From an uncultured Pseudomonadota bacterium (GTDB lineage Bacteria; Pseudomonadota; Gammaproteobacteria; Methylococcales; Methylomonadaceae): a stretch of DNA of 64,000 nucleotides. Made by a program: the position numbers and the translations under genes. Location of the stretch: positions 1-64,000 of the forward strand of contig CAIPQN010000040.1 of NCBI GenBank assembly GCA_903867225.1. The letters are read 5' to 3'. Position 1 is the first letter of the stretch. Each line of letters starts with the position of its first letter. The notes under the pieces are model-generated. The model did no database searches. It saw nothing but the letters and a program-made list of their open reading frames with translations, and was not told the origin of the DNA. Below are positions 10,141 through 21,179 of the stretch, one piece after another.

Positions 10141-10172
10141 TCGCAGAACGTTCGTGCTGAACGCTCTGCGAT
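10141..10172. terminator. Terminator-like hairpin between convergent yajD and thrC
   Basis: TCGCAGAACGTTC GTGCT GAACGCTCTGCGA imperfect inverted repeat. Confidence 0.6.
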
Positions 10173-10179
10173 AAAGCGA

Positions 10180-11250
10180 TTACAAACTGTCTAAAATTGC
10201 TTTTTTCACTGCGTTCAAACTTGCATCAATCGTGACAGGTTTCGCGTCAGCACATTGCATCATTGCAGTATCTGGGTCTTTAATTCCATTGCCCGTCAAC
10301 GTACAAACAATTGTGCTTCCGTCAGGAATTTTACCTGTGCTGATGTCATGTAATGCGCCTGCTAATGAAGTTGCCGAAGCAGGTTCACAGAAAATTCCTT
10401 CAAATTGCGACAACATTTTTTGCGCCGCTAAAATTTGTTCGTCAGTGAATTTATCAAACCAACCACCTGATTCTTTTTGCGCTGTCCACGCTAAATCCCA
10501 AGATTGTGGATGTCCAATGCGAATTGCCGTGGCAATTGTTTCAGGATTATCAACCATTGCACCTTCAACAAATGGAGCAGCACCAGCCGCTTGATAACCA
10601 CACATCACAGGTGTATTTCGGCAAACTCTGTCGGTAAAGTATTCTTTGTAACCTTTCCAATATGCCGTGATATTTCCTGCGTTACCGACGGGTAAACAAT
10701 GATAATCAGGTGCAAAACCTAGTTCATCAACAATTTCAAATGCAGCGGTTTTTTGTCCTTCAATACGGAATGGATTGATGGAATTTACAATCGTAACGGG
10801 GGCGTGGTCAGCAACTTCTTTTACTAACGCCATGCCACGGTCAAAGTTGCCGTTGATTTGAATGATTTTTGCGCCGTACATTAACGTTTGCGCTAATTTT
10901 CCGAGGGCAATTTTACCTTCTGGAATTAACACGAACGCCTGAATTCCCGCACGAACTGCATAAGCAGCGGCGGCTGCCGATGTGTTTCCTGTTGACGCAC
11001 AAATAATTGCTTGGCTTCCCGCTTCAACGGCTTTGGTGACTGCCATTGTCATGCCGCGATCTTTGAATGAACCCGTTGGATTTAAACCTTCAAATTTGAC
11101 ATAAATTTTTACGTCTTTCCCGATTAAACGCGGAATGTTTTGAAGTTCGATTAACGGCGTGTTGCCTTCGCCTAAACTGATAATGCGCGTCGATTCACTG
11201 ACGGGTAAACGTGAACGGTAATTTTCGATTAAGCCTGTGTAGCGTTTCAT
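10180..11250 (-). CDS. thrC: Threonine synthase
   Basis: PLP-fold motifs [44 protein letters not shown]. Confidence 0.93.
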   Translation of the reverse strand: MKRYTGLIENYRSRLPVSESTRIISLGEGNTPLIELQNIPRLIGKDVKIYVKFEGLNPTGSFKDRGMTMAVTKAVEAGSQAIICASTGNTSAAAAAYAVRAGIQAFVLIPEGKIALGKLAQTLMYGAKIIQINGNFDRGMALVKEVADHAPVTIVNSINPFRIEGQKTAAFEIVDELGFAPDYHCLPVGNAGNITAYWKGYKEYFTDRVCRNTPVMCGYQAAGAAPFVEGAMVDNPETIATAIRIGHPQSWDLAWTAQKESGGWFDKFTDEQILAAQKMLSQFEGIFCEPASATSLAGALHDISTGKIPDGSTIVCTLTGNGIKDPDTAMMQCADAKPVTIDASLNAVKKAILDSL

Positions 11251-11370
11251 CTTGTTTCCTATGTTTAAGTAAAATAAATTTTTTGACGAGATATTTTAAC
11301 TGTTTTATCCGTTATCGCTAAACGAAACGGCGTTATTTGACAATCAGAAACGCTACACATTGCCAAAAAA

Positions 11371-14052
11371 CTACTGGCGCAAATCTTTAATCGCCCGCAC
11401 TACATCATCTTTGCCTGCAATCAATTCGACACTGAAACCGAGTTTTTTTAACATTTCGAGCGTAGGTTCGTTATCTTTTAAAACTTCCGCTTCAAACGAC
11501 AGCATACCTTTAGCTTTCGCAGTTTCCATCAGCGTTTTCATGAGTTTTGAACCAATTCCTAAACGTTGACAATCATCAGCTACCACAATCGCAAATTCGA
11601 CTGAATGTCCGTCTGGATTGACCGAATAACGTCCAACGCCTAATTCATCTGGCATTGTTGAATCGTCAGTGACGGCAACAAATGCCATTTCGCGATCGTA
11701 ATCAATTTGAGTAAAGCGCACCAACATTTCTGGCGTTAATTCTTGTAATGCTTGGTGATAACGGAAGTATTTTGTTTTTTCCGATAAACGTGCCACAAAA
11801 TCTTTTTCCATTTTCGCATCTTCAGGACGAATCGGACGAATCGTCACATTTGTGCCGTTCGCCGTTAAATAACGTTGCGTCAATTCATGCGGATATGGAT
11901 GAATCGCCATGTGCGAGTAACGACTTAATTGGTGCGATGTTTCCGCTTTAATCCGCGCATCAACAGCAATCGCGCCATGTGCATCAACAATCAACGGATT
12001 GATGTCGAGTTCTAAAATTTCAGGTAATTCACTCACCATTTCTGAAATGTTCAACAACACATCAACTAACGCTTGTTGATTCGCGGCAGGCATATTTCGG
12101 AATGCTTTGAGATATTTTGCGGCTTTGGTTTTGGCTATCATTTGCTCAACCATGTAAGCATTGAGCGGTGGCAAAGCAACGGCGTTATCTTTCAACACTT
12201 CAACCATCGTGCCACCTAAACCGAAGCTAATCGCAGGACCAAACACAGGGTCACGCACCACGCCAATCATCAATTCGCGTCCGCTGTCGGATTTAAACAT
12301 CGCTTCGACAGTCATGCCGACTTCTTTGATTTCAGGATATTTGCTTTTAATCGCATGTTCCATTTCTGTGAAATTTCGCGCAATGTCTTCGACGCTACCG
12401 ATGTTCAAACGCACGCCGCCGATGTCGGATTTGTGGCTAAATTCAGGCATATTTATTTTTAAAACTACTGGAAAACGCAACGTTTCGGCGGCAATCATCG
12501 CGTCTTTTGCGCTGGTGACTTTAACGGTTTGATTCACGGGAATATGAAACGCGGCGAGAATCGCTTTTGATTCTTGTGCGGTTAAAACGTCACGTCCTTC
12601 TGCTAAAACCCGTTCAATAATCAATCGTGCGCCTTTGGCATCTGGCGCGACACGTTCATCAGAAGGTGATGGAATTTGTTTTAAAAGAATTTGGTTTTGT
12701 GCGTAATTCGCTAAAAATCCAAACGCATCAACGGCAACTTCTGGCGTGTTGAAATGCGCGACGTTGCTGTTGGCAAATAAAGCGCGTCCTTCTTCGACTT
12801 TCGCGCCGCCTGTCCAAGCGGCTAAAACAGGTTTTTTGCTGTGTTTCGCACCTTCAATAATAAATTCAGCCACTTCGGTTGGGTTTGTCATCGCTTGCGG
12901 CGTTAAAATCACCAATACGCCGTCGATATTTTCATCTTTCAAACACACATCAAGCGATTGTTTATAACGTTCTGACGTGGCATCACCCAAAATATCAACA
13001 GGATTTGCGTGTGACCAATGCGTTGGTAAAACCTCATTTAAGGCGTGCAAACTTGATTCGCTTAGTTCCGCCATTTTGATTCCGACATCTTCTGCACGAT
13101 CGGTACTCATCACACCAGGTCCGCCTGCGTTGGTAATAATGGCTAAACGGTCTTGCGTGACTTCGTAATTATTCGCCAACACGCGTGTCGCGGAAAATAA
13201 TTCAGAAATGCTATAAACACGCACCACACCAGCGCGTTCAATTGCTGCATCAAAAACGCTATCGCCGCCAACCATCGCGCCTGTGTGTGACATCGCGGCT
13301 TTAATGCCCGCTTCGTGACGACCTGATTTAATTAACACCACAGGTTTCAAACGTGCCGCCGCTTTTAAACCACTTAAAAAACGACGCGCATCGCGTATGC
13401 CTTCGACATACATCAAAATACCAGTGGTTTTGGTGTCGGTTGCCAAATAATCTAATACTTCACCGAAATCAATATCTGCTGCGCCGCCCATTGAAACAAC
13501 GGTTGAGAAACCAATATCTTCCGATTTCGCCCAATCTAAAATCGCGGTGCAAACTGCGCCAGATTGTGAAAGCAGAGCTAAATTTCCATCTTGAATGATG
13601 CCGTCACCAAACGTCGCGTTTAAAAATCCACTTGGACGTGCCACACCTAAACAGTTTGGTCCAATTAAACGAATGTTGTAACGGTGTGCAATGTCCAACA
13701 CTTCTTGTTGCAAACGATGTCCTTCTTCGCCTAATTCACCAAATCCAGCCGTAATAATAATTACCGAATTTACGCCTTTTTCACCGCATTGACGCATAAC
13801 CGCTGGCACAGTCGGGGCAGGCGTTGAAATGACCACTAAATCTAAATCTTCAGGAACAGAATTTAAATCTGGGTAGGCTTTCAGTCCTAAAATGTATTCG
13901 CGTTTATTGTTGACGGGATACAAGCCACCTTTGAATTCAGCTTCTTGCATATTGAGTAGCAACCGATAGCCCACGCTTTCAGGGCGTTCTGACGCGCCAA
14001 CGATTGCAACAGATTTTGGGGTAAAAAAACGATTTAAATAATGCGGTCCCAT
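11371..14052 (-). CDS. Acyl-CoA synthetase (NDP-forming) fused to a GNAT domain (Pat/PatZ-type protein acyltransferase)
   Basis: CoA-binding domain (FFTPKSVAIVGASERPESVGYRLLLN), ligase domain (LLSQSGAVCTAILDWA), ATP-grasp (PVVLKINMPEFSHKSDIGGVRLNI) and C-terminal GNAT (VVADDCQRLGIGSKLMKTLMETA). Confidence 0.9.
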   Translation of the reverse strand: MGPHYLNRFFTPKSVAIVGASERPESVGYRLLLNMQEAEFKGGLYPVNNKREYILGLKAYPDLNSVPEDLDLVVISTPAPTVPAVMRQCGEKGVNSVIIITAGFGELGEEGHRLQQEVLDIAHRYNIRLIGPNCLGVARPSGFLNATFGDGIIQDGNLALLSQSGAVCTAILDWAKSEDIGFSTVVSMGGAADIDFGEVLDYLATDTKTTGILMYVEGIRDARRFLSGLKAAARLKPVVLIKSGRHEAGIKAAMSHTGAMVGGDSVFDAAIERAGVVRVYSISELFSATRVLANNYEVTQDRLAIITNAGGPGVMSTDRAEDVGIKMAELSESSLHALNEVLPTHWSHANPVDILGDATSERYKQSLDVCLKDENIDGVLVILTPQAMTNPTEVAEFIIEGAKHSKKPVLAAWTGGAKVEEGRALFANSNVAHFNTPEVAVDAFGFLANYAQNQILLKQIPSPSDERVAPDAKGARLIIERVLAEGRDVLTAQESKAILAAFHIPVNQTVKVTSAKDAMIAAETLRFPVVLKINMPEFSHKSDIGGVRLNIGSVEDIARNFTEMEHAIKSKYPEIKEVGMTVEAMFKSDSGRELMIGVVRDPVFGPAISFGLGGTMVEVLKDNAVALPPLNAYMVEQMIAKTKAAKYLKAFRNMPAANQQALVDVLLNISEMVSELPEILELDINPLIVDAHGAIAVDARIKAETSHQLSRYSHMAIHPYPHELTQRYLTANGTNVTIRPIRPEDAKMEKDFVARLSEKTKYFRYHQALQELTPEMLVRFTQIDYDREMAFVAVTDDSTMPDELGVGRYSVNPDGHSVEFAIVVADDCQRLGIGSKLMKTLMETAKAKGMLSFEAEVLKDNEPTLEMLKKLGFSVELIAGKDDVVRAIKDLRQ

Positions 14053-14238
14053 AACAACTCCGAAAAAGTAAGATTAAGAAAATGATGACGAAAGTTTAGC
14101 GGTTTTCTGTGTCAATTAAATTAAAAGTCGATTATCTCGATTAGTTTCATTCTATATTTTTATCCAGTATTTTGAAATTAAACTGTAATCCATTATGCTT
14201 TGTCTGGTCACTTTTTCATCAACTAAGGATTCAATGCT

Positions 14239-14709
14239 GTGAACAAAATTTTTTCATTTTTTAAAATACTTTTTTTAGGATTAACAATGGCATCATCTGC
14301 AAATGCAGGCACAGCGGAAGAAAACAAAATCGCTGGTGCAACTTTTCTCGCTGAAAATGCAAAAAAACCAAACATCAAAACCACTGCAAGTGGTTTGCAA
14401 TATGAAGTATTAACCGCTGGTACAGGCACAAAACATCCTGTTGCATCGGATTTTGTCACCGTGCATTACGCAGGTACGACGTTGGAAGGAAAAGAATTTG
14501 ATAGTTCATACAAACGTGGCGAACCTGCTGGATTTCCATTGAAAGGCGTGATTGCAGGTTGGACAGAAGGTGTGCAATTGATGACAGAAGGTGCAAAATA
14601 TCGCTTTTATATTCCATCTGATTTAGCTTATGGCTCACGCGGTATTGGACGCGATATTCAACCTAATGCCGCGTTAATTTTTGACGTAGAATTATTAAAG
14701 ATTAAATAG
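14239..14709 (+). CDS. FKBP-type peptidyl-prolyl cis-trans isomerase, exported
   Basis: GTG start and signal peptide, then VTVHYAGTTLEGKEFDSSYKRGEPAGFPL...AYGSRGIGRDIQPNAALIFDVELLKI. Confidence 0.9.
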   Translation: MNKIFSFFKILFLGLTMASSANAGTAEENKIAGATFLAENAKKPNIKTTASGLQYEVLTAGTGTKHPVASDFVTVHYAGTTLEGKEFDSSYKRGEPAGFPLKGVIAGWTEGVQLMTEGAKYRFYIPSDLAYGSRGIGRDIQPNAALIFDVELLKIK

Positions 14710-14716
14710 CATTTTT

Positions 14717-14743
14717 GCCGACGTTCAATCGTTGAATGTCGGC
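14717..14743. terminator. Bidirectional terminator between the FKBP gene and cysM
   Basis: TTTTTGCCGACGTTCAA TCG TTGAATGTCGGCATTTTTA hairpin. Confidence 0.75.
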
Positions 14744-14753
14744 ATTTTTATAT

Positions 14754-15671
14754 TTACACATTCACTTCGTTAAACAATCCTGTTGATAAATAGCGATCAC
14801 CGCGATCACAAATAATTGTCACAATCACCGCATTTTCGACTTCATTTGCTAATTTTAGTGCCGCAAAAACAGCTCCGCCTGATGAAACACCTGCAAAAAC
14901 GCCTTCTTCTTTCGCTAATCGTCGCGTCATATTTTCAGCAGATAATTGGTCAACTTCAATAATTTGATTTACACGAGTTGGGTCATAAATTTTCGGCAAA
15001 TACTCAGGTGTCCAACGACGAATCCCAGCAATTTTTGAATCACCTTGCGGTTGTACGCCGACGATTTGAATGTTTGAATTTTGTTCAGTAAGGTATTTCG
15101 ACGTTCCCATAATTGTTCCTGTCGTTCCCATAGCACTCACAAAATGTGTAATGGTTCCTTTTGTATCGCGCCAAATTTCAACGCCTGTCGTTTCGTAATG
15201 CGCTCGCGGATTATCGGGATTTGAAAATTGGTCGAGAATTTTGCCTTTGCCTGCCAATTCCATTTCACGCGCCAAATCAATCGCTGCCTCCATGCTTCCT
15301 GATGCTGGCGTTAAAATAATTTCTGCACCATACGCTTGCATTGCAGCAACCCGTTCAGCCGTCATATTGTCAGGCATGATTAGCGTCATTTTATAGCCTT
15401 TAATCGCCGCTGCCATCGCTAACGCAATTCCAGTATTTCCGCTGGTTGCTTCAATTAAACGGTCGCCTGATTTGATTTCGCCACGTTCTTCCGCACGAGT
15501 AATCATGCTTAATGCAGGTCTATCTTTGACCGAACCCGCTGGATTATTGCCTTCGAGTTTGAGTAAAACGATGTTACTCGAATGATGAGGTAATCGTTGC
15601 AAACGCACTAACGGCGTATTGCCAACAAAATTTTCAAGGGTTGGATAACTATTCATTTGATTAAATTCCAT
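14754..15671 (-). CDS. cysM: Cysteine synthase B
   Basis: VGNTPLVRLQRL...LEGNNPAGSVKDRPAL, EATSGNTGIALAMAAAIKGYKMTLIMPDNM. Confidence 0.93.
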   Translation of the reverse strand: MEFNQMNSYPTLENFVGNTPLVRLQRLPHHSSNIVLLKLEGNNPAGSVKDRPALSMITRAEERGEIKSGDRLIEATSGNTGIALAMAAAIKGYKMTLIMPDNMTAERVAAMQAYGAEIILTPASGSMEAAIDLAREMELAGKGKILDQFSNPDNPRAHYETTGVEIWRDTKGTITHFVSAMGTTGTIMGTSKYLTEQNSNIQIVGVQPQGDSKIAGIRRWTPEYLPKIYDPTRVNQIIEVDQLSAENMTRRLAKEEGVFAGVSSGGAVFAALKLANEVENAVIVTIICDRGDRYLSTGLFNEVNV

Positions 15672-15727
15672 GTTTTAATTGATTTGTCGGTTCATTTTAA
15701 CTATATGCGCGTCTGACCCATAAAAAA

Positions 15728-15757
15728 ACCACGCGAAAATTTTTTTCTGCGTGGTTT
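15728..15757 (-). terminator. Terminator downstream of xfp
   Basis: ACCACGC ... GCGTGGT hairpin with a T-tract on the minus strand. Confidence 0.7.
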
Positions 15758-15780
15758 TCAATTTTTGAAACAGTTAAAAA

Positions 15781-18174
15781 TTATCCTGTCGGATTTGACC
15801 ACTTCCAGTTTTGAATTTCTGGCATATCTTCACCAAATTGTGAAATATAACGTTTGTGATCAATCAATTTGTTACGCAACGCTTGTTTCAAATATACCGC
15901 TTGATCTTTCAAACGTGGCACGCGATCAATGGCATCCATCGCTAAATGGAAACGATCGACTTCATTCATCACAACCATATCGAATGGCGTTGAAGTTGTA
16001 CCTTCTTCTTTATAACCGCGAACGTGCATATTTGCATGATTACTGCGGCGATACGTCAAACGATGAATCAACCAAGGATAACCGTGATACGCAAATACAA
16101 CAGGTTTATCGTGCGTGAATAATTCAGTGAAATCTGAATCAGACAAGCCATTTGGATGCTCTGTTTCAGGTTGCAATTTCATTAAATTCACCACGTTAAT
16201 CACGCGGATTTTTAAGTCTGGCACTTCACGACGCAAAATATCAACCGCCGCTAAACATTCTAACGTTGGAACATCGCCAGCACACGCCATTACAACATCA
16301 GGTGATGTACCGTGATCATTACTTGCCCATTCCCAAACGCTCACACCAGATTCACAATGTTTCGCCGCTGCATCCATTGATAACCATTGTGGTGCAGGTT
16401 GTTTGCCCGCCACGATAACGTTCACATAATTACGACTACGCAAAACGTGATCAGTCACAGATAAAAGCGTATTCGCATCAGGTGGTAAATAAACGCGAAT
16501 AACCTCCGCTTTTTTGTTTACAACGTGATCAATAAAACCTGGATCTTGGTGTGAAAAACCGTTGTGATCTTGTCGCCAAACGTGTGAGGTCAACAAATAG
16601 TTTAACGAGGCAATCGGTCTGCGCCATGGAATACGATTCGTGGTTTTGAGCCATTTCGCGTGTTGGTTGAACATCGAATCGATAAGGTGAATAAACGCTT
16701 CGTAGCACGAGAAGAAACCGTGACGACCTGTCAACAAATAGCCTTCGAGCCAACCTTGACAAGTGTGTTCACTCAAAATTTCCATCACTCGACCATCTTG
16801 TGACAAATCGGTATCTTCAGGCAGTCTTTTTTCCATCCAAACCCGTGACGTTTCTTCAAATACGTCATCCCAACGATTCGATGAAGTTTCGTCTGGACCA
16901 AAAATGCGGAAGTTTTTCTGCGCTTTGTTATTTTTCATCACGTCACGCAAGAACGAACCCATCACACGAGTTGCTTCGGCATCGACTGAACCTGGTGTTG
17001 GAACTTCAACTGCGTAATCACGGAAATTCGGCATACGCAAATCGTGCAACAAAACACCGCCATTTGCGTGTGGATTGTCACCGATACGACGTTGACCTTT
17101 CGGCGCAAGGTCTTTTAATTCTTGTAATGGCGAACCATTCGCGTCGAATAATTCTTCTGGTTTATAGCTTTTTAACCATGATTCTAAAATCGCAACATGT
17201 TCAGGATTATTCGCTAAACCCGATAATGGCACTTGATGTGAACGCCAAAAATCTTCGGTTTTTTTATCATCAACACTTTCAGGACCCGTCCAACCTTTTG
17301 GAGTCCGCATAATAATCATTGGCCAACGTGGACGTTTTAAATCTTTCGTATCGGCTGCAGTGCGCCATTCTTTTTGAATCGCTTTAATGTCAGCAATACA
17401 CGCTTCTAAAACGGCTGCCATTTTTGGATGCACGATTTCAGGGTCTTTGCCTTCGACAAAATGCACGTCGTAGCCATAACCTTCAAATAATTTGGTTAAT
17501 TCTTCTTCGCTGATACGACTTAACAATGTTGGATTTGCGATTTTATAACCGTTCAAATGCAAAATTGGTAACACCGCGCCATCACGCGCCGGATTTAAAA
17601 ATTTGTTTGAATGCCAAGAAGCCGCCATTGGACCTGTTTCAGCTTCGCCGTCACCAATGACGCAGCAAGCAATCAAATCAGGATTATCAAATACGTTACC
17701 GTAAGCATGTGAAACTGCGTAACCTAATTCGCCACCTTCATGGATTGAGCCTGGTGTTTCAGGTGCAACGTGACTTGGAATACCGCCTGGAAAAGAGAAT
17801 TGATGAAATAGGTTTTTCATGCCTTCTTTATCAAGCGAAATGTTTGGATAAAACTCGCTGTAAGTGCCTTCTAACCAGCAATTCGCAACCATTGCAGGTC
17901 CACCGTGACCAGGACCACAGATGAAAATCATGTTTAAATCGTGTTCTTTAATCAACCGATTGACGTGAACATGAATAAAATTCAAGCCTGGAGTCGTTCC
18001 CCAATGTCCCAACAAACGCGGTTTAATATGCGAAATGTTTAACGGTTCAGTTAAAAGCGGATTGCCTAGCAAATAAATTTGACCGACAGACAAATAATTT
18101 GCCGCTCTCCAATAAGCGTTCATTTTGGTTTGTAACGCAGAATCTAGTTTAAAGTCGTATATTCTTTCTTGCAT
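15781..18174 (-). CDS. xfp: Xylulose-5-phosphate/fructose-6-phosphate phosphoketolase
   Basis: [60 protein letters not shown], and [25 protein letters not shown]. Confidence 0.96.
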   Translation of the reverse strand: MQERIYDFKLDSALQTKMNAYWRAANYLSVGQIYLLGNPLLTEPLNISHIKPRLLGHWGTTPGLNFIHVHVNRLIKEHDLNMIFICGPGHGGPAMVANCWLEGTYSEFYPNISLDKEGMKNLFHQFSFPGGIPSHVAPETPGSIHEGGELGYAVSHAYGNVFDNPDLIACCVIGDGEAETGPMAASWHSNKFLNPARDGAVLPILHLNGYKIANPTLLSRISEEELTKLFEGYGYDVHFVEGKDPEIVHPKMAAVLEACIADIKAIQKEWRTAADTKDLKRPRWPMIIMRTPKGWTGPESVDDKKTEDFWRSHQVPLSGLANNPEHVAILESWLKSYKPEELFDANGSPLQELKDLAPKGQRRIGDNPHANGGVLLHDLRMPNFRDYAVEVPTPGSVDAEATRVMGSFLRDVMKNNKAQKNFRIFGPDETSSNRWDDVFEETSRVWMEKRLPEDTDLSQDGRVMEILSEHTCQGWLEGYLLTGRHGFFSCYEAFIHLIDSMFNQHAKWLKTTNRIPWRRPIASLNYLLTSHVWRQDHNGFSHQDPGFIDHVVNKKAEVIRVYLPPDANTLLSVTDHVLRSRNYVNVIVAGKQPAPQWLSMDAAAKHCESGVSVWEWASNDHGTSPDVVMACAGDVPTLECLAAVDILRREVPDLKIRVINVVNLMKLQPETEHPNGLSDSDFTELFTHDKPVVFAYHGYPWLIHRLTYRRSNHANMHVRGYKEEGTTSTPFDMVVMNEVDRFHLAMDAIDRVPRLKDQAVYLKQALRNKLIDHKRYISQFGEDMPEIQNWKWSNPTG

Positions 18175-18188
18175 AAAATATCTCAAGG

Positions 18189-19373
18189 TTAATTTAAAAA
18201 AGTTTGAATCTGTTGCGCGATTTCGCGTTCTTCTTCAGCGTGGATAACTAAAATACGCGAACGACTGGAAGCGTCGCTGGTGTCGATATTACTACTAAAT
18301 GGCTGATGATTTAACCCCGAATCCAGTAAAAACCCCAAACCATTCAAGTTATTTAAAATGTGTTGCCGAATGACGGGGGCATTTTCACCAATTCCACCCG
18401 TGAAAATCAGTGCATCAACGTGACCATTTAGCACTGCAAAATAAGCACCAACGTATTTCTGTACACGATAGCAGAACAAGTTTAAAGCTATGTGACAAGA
18501 TTCATCACCGTGTTCCGCTTTGTTCAAAATTGTTCGCATATCGGTTTCACCGCACACGCCTAGCAAGCCACTTTGTTTGTTAAATAAGCGGTTAATTTCG
18601 TCGAGCGTTTTGCCTTCACGTTGCAACGTAATCGCAATCATCGGGTCAATATCACCGCAACGACTCGCCATCATTAAACCTTCTGTCGGTGAAAATCCCA
18701 TTGATGTATCGACGCTCACGCCATTTTTGACCACCGTCGCACTTGCACCACCGCCTAAATGCAAAATAATGATGTTCAGATTTTCGGGCGATTTATTTAA
18801 TAACTTCGCGGCCGCATTGACGCTGTGTTGGCAAGAAATGCCGTGAAAACCGTAACGGTAAAAATCCACATTCACGGATAAATTTTCAGGAATGGCATAA
18901 CGTCCAGCATAGCTGGGAATTTGACGATGAAACGCTGTATCGAAAACCGCGAATTGTGGCACATTGGCAAATAATTCTTGCGCCATTTCAATTCCCAAGC
19001 GATTTGGTGGATTGTGAAGTGGCGCATAATTATCGAGTTGAGCAATTTGATTTAAAACGTCAGGTGTAATCAGAGTGATGTTTGTAAAAGTTGCGCCACC
19101 ATGAACGACACGATGTCCAATCGCAGAAAGGCTTAAATCATTTTCAGCCAGCCAGTTTTGCCATTGACGATAAAGAAATGCGAGGGTGTTTTTTGCATCG
19201 TGAATGCTTGCGTCGTGGTGAGAAAATTTTTCACCTTGTACATTCACGCCGTTAATTGATAAGCCATCGGTTGCACCGTAATCGGCATTTAACGTGGCTT
19301 TGACGTTTAAATTGTTATCGAATAATTGTGTTTTGACGGACGTGCTACCAACATTAACAATGAGTTTTGCCAT
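18189..19373 (-). CDS. ackA: Acetate kinase
   Basis: [72 protein letters not shown]. Directly upstream of xfp. Confidence 0.95.
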   Translation of the reverse strand: MAKLIVNVGSTSVKTQLFDNNLNVKATLNADYGATDGLSINGVNVQGEKFSHHDASIHDAKNTLAFLYRQWQNWLAENDLSLSAIGHRVVHGGATFTNITLITPDVLNQIAQLDNYAPLHNPPNRLGIEMAQELFANVPQFAVFDTAFHRQIPSYAGRYAIPENLSVNVDFYRYGFHGISCQHSVNAAAKLLNKSPENLNIIILHLGGGASATVVKNGVSVDTSMGFSPTEGLMMASRCGDIDPMIAITLQREGKTLDEINRLFNKQSGLLGVCGETDMRTILNKAEHGDESCHIALNLFCYRVQKYVGAYFAVLNGHVDALIFTGGIGENAPVIRQHILNNLNGLGFLLDSGLNHQPFSSNIDTSDASSRSRILVIHAEEEREIAQQIQTFLN

Positions 19374-19410
19374 AAAGTTTTTAGTTGTGTTGGAAAGGAG
19401 TTGAAAGCAA

Positions 19411-19443
19411 AAAGGCTTTAATCCGAAAAGATTAAAGCCTTTT
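19411..19443 (-). terminator. Terminator downstream of fabI
   Basis: AAAAGGCTTTAATC CGAAAA GATTAAAGCCTTTT hairpin. Confidence 0.75.
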
Positions 19444-19450
19444 AAATGAC

Positions 19451-20233
19451 TTAAACTGCTGCTAAACCCATGATGTTATAACCGCAATCAACATACGTTA
19501 ATTCACCAGTTATGCCCGATGCTAAATCGGAACATAAAAATGCGGCGGCATTGCCGACTTCTTCAATGGTGACATTCTTCTTCAGTGGTGACGCATCGGC
19601 TGCTTTGCCCAACATCGCTTTGAAATCGTTAATACCTGAAGCTGCCAATGTTCTAATTGGACCCGCTGAAATAGCATTAACCCGCGTACCTTCTGCGCCT
19701 AACGCTGCCGCCATATAACGAACATTCGCTTCTAAACTCGCTTTCGCAACGCCCATGACGTTGTAATTTGGAATCGCACGTTCTGCGCCTAAATAACTCA
19801 ATGTCAACAACGAACCGTTACGACCTTGCATCATTGAACGTCCCGCTTTTGCTAACGCAGTGAAGCTGTAAGAACTAATGTCATGCGCGATACGGAAATT
19901 ATCCCGCGTTGTCGCTTCAACATAATCGCCGTCTAATGCTTCACGCGGTGCAAAGGCGACTGAATGCACGATGCAATCTAAACCGTCCCACTGTTTACCG
20001 AGTTCGACAAAAACAGCATCGATTTGTTCGTCGCTACTCACGTCGCATTCAATGGCAATAGATGAACCGCATTCTTCAGCCATTTTTGTAACGCGTTCTT
20101 GCAACTTTTCATTTTGATAAGTGAACGCGAGTTCTGCACCTTCACGACGCATTGCTTGGGCAATTCCCCATGCAATGGAGCGATTACTAATTAAGCCAAC
20201 AATCAAAACTCGTTTGCCTTGCATAAAAGCCAT
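19451..20233 (-). CDS. fabI: Enoyl-[acyl-carrier-protein] reductase (NADH)
   Basis: [73 protein letters not shown]. Confidence 0.96.
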   Translation of the reverse strand: MAFMQGKRVLIVGLISNRSIAWGIAQAMRREGAELAFTYQNEKLQERVTKMAEECGSSIAIECDVSSDEQIDAVFVELGKQWDGLDCIVHSVAFAPREALDGDYVEATTRDNFRIAHDISSYSFTALAKAGRSMMQGRNGSLLTLSYLGAERAIPNYNVMGVAKASLEANVRYMAAALGAEGTRVNAISAGPIRTLAASGINDFKAMLGKAADASPLKKNVTIEEVGNAAAFLCSDLASGITGELTYVDCGYNIMGLAAV

Positions 20234-20260
20234 AAACGTTACTCCTAAAAATCGAAACGA

Positions 20261-20743
20261 TTAGTGGTGATGTCCGCCAGCACCGTGAATGTGACCGTGT
20301 TCAATTTCTTCTTCAGTCGCAGGGCGTACTTCAATGACTTCGATGTCAAAATTTAATGGCATTCCCGCTAAAGGATGATTACCATCAATCGTAATGTTGT
20401 CACCATCAACCGCGATAACAGTCACAATGCCAGGACCTTCGCTAACGTCAGCGTGAAATTGCATTCCAACTTCGATGTTATCAATACCGTCAAACATTTC
20501 GCGTGAAATTACTTGAATGCGGTCTTCAAAAATTAGTCCATAAGCATCTGATGCTGGAATGTTTGCTGTAAATGTATCGCCAACACTTTTACCACTCAAT
20601 GCTTTTTCTAAGCCCGAAATGATGCTGCCTGTGCCGTGTAAATAAGAAAGCGGTTCGTGATCAATTGAACTGTCGATAACTTCACCGTCATCTTTGGTAA
20701 GTGTGTAATGAATAGAAACGGCGGTGTTGTTGCTAACTTGCAT
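20261..20743 (-). CDS. slyD: SlyD-type FKBP peptidyl-prolyl isomerase with a His-rich tail
   Basis: YTLTKDDGEVIDSSIDHEPLSYLHGTGSIISGLEKALSGKSVGD, IDGNHPLAGMPLNFDIEV; C-terminus HGHIHGAGGHHH. Confidence 0.9.
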   Translation of the reverse strand: MQVSNNTAVSIHYTLTKDDGEVIDSSIDHEPLSYLHGTGSIISGLEKALSGKSVGDTFTANIPASDAYGLIFEDRIQVISREMFDGIDNIEVGMQFHADVSEGPGIVTVIAVDGDNITIDGNHPLAGMPLNFDIEVIEVRPATEEEIEHGHIHGAGGHHH

Positions 20744-20842
20744 AAAGGAACCTTTAAAAATATATTAAAAAAATGAACTGATATGATAAAGGCTAAAGTA
20801 GGTTTTGTGTGAAAAATGTCAGCAAAAATCAGAATTCGATAT

Positions 20843-21037
20843 TTATGCCAACCCATAAGCGTGTTCATCAAAACCATAATCTGCCGCGCTCATTAGACGC
20901 GGTAAAACACGTTTTGTTTGCCGACGTTCCGAATTTAGCAAATCGATAATTTCAGGACAAAAAGACGGTGTTAAACTTGCACAAATTTCCTCATCAGTGA
21001 TGGGATTAAATACGTTCAATAAAGTTTCAAAAGTCAT
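20843..21037 (-). CDS. Small hypothetical protein (64 aa)
   Basis: Intact small ORF in an otherwise empty gap upstream of slyD. No recognised family. Confidence 0.4.
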   Translation of the reverse strand: MTFETLLNVFNPITDEEICASLTPSFCPEIIDLLNSERRQTKRVLPRLMSAADYGFDEHAYGLA

Positions 21038-21179
21038 GACGGCATTCCTTAAAAATTAAAATTAAATAACATTTGGTTTATCGGCAGGTTGTGACAGAAA
21101 TAAACAATGCGTTCAGCTTAATACGGCTATGTGAAATTTTAATGACTGACTCGAAATTTAAATCAATCAAGAGGACTTA

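Noticed and set aside
12161-13598. Multiple 60-120 aa plus-strand ORFs inside the Pat-like gene
   Set aside because: Antisense to a strongly supported 893-aa CDS; no independent support.
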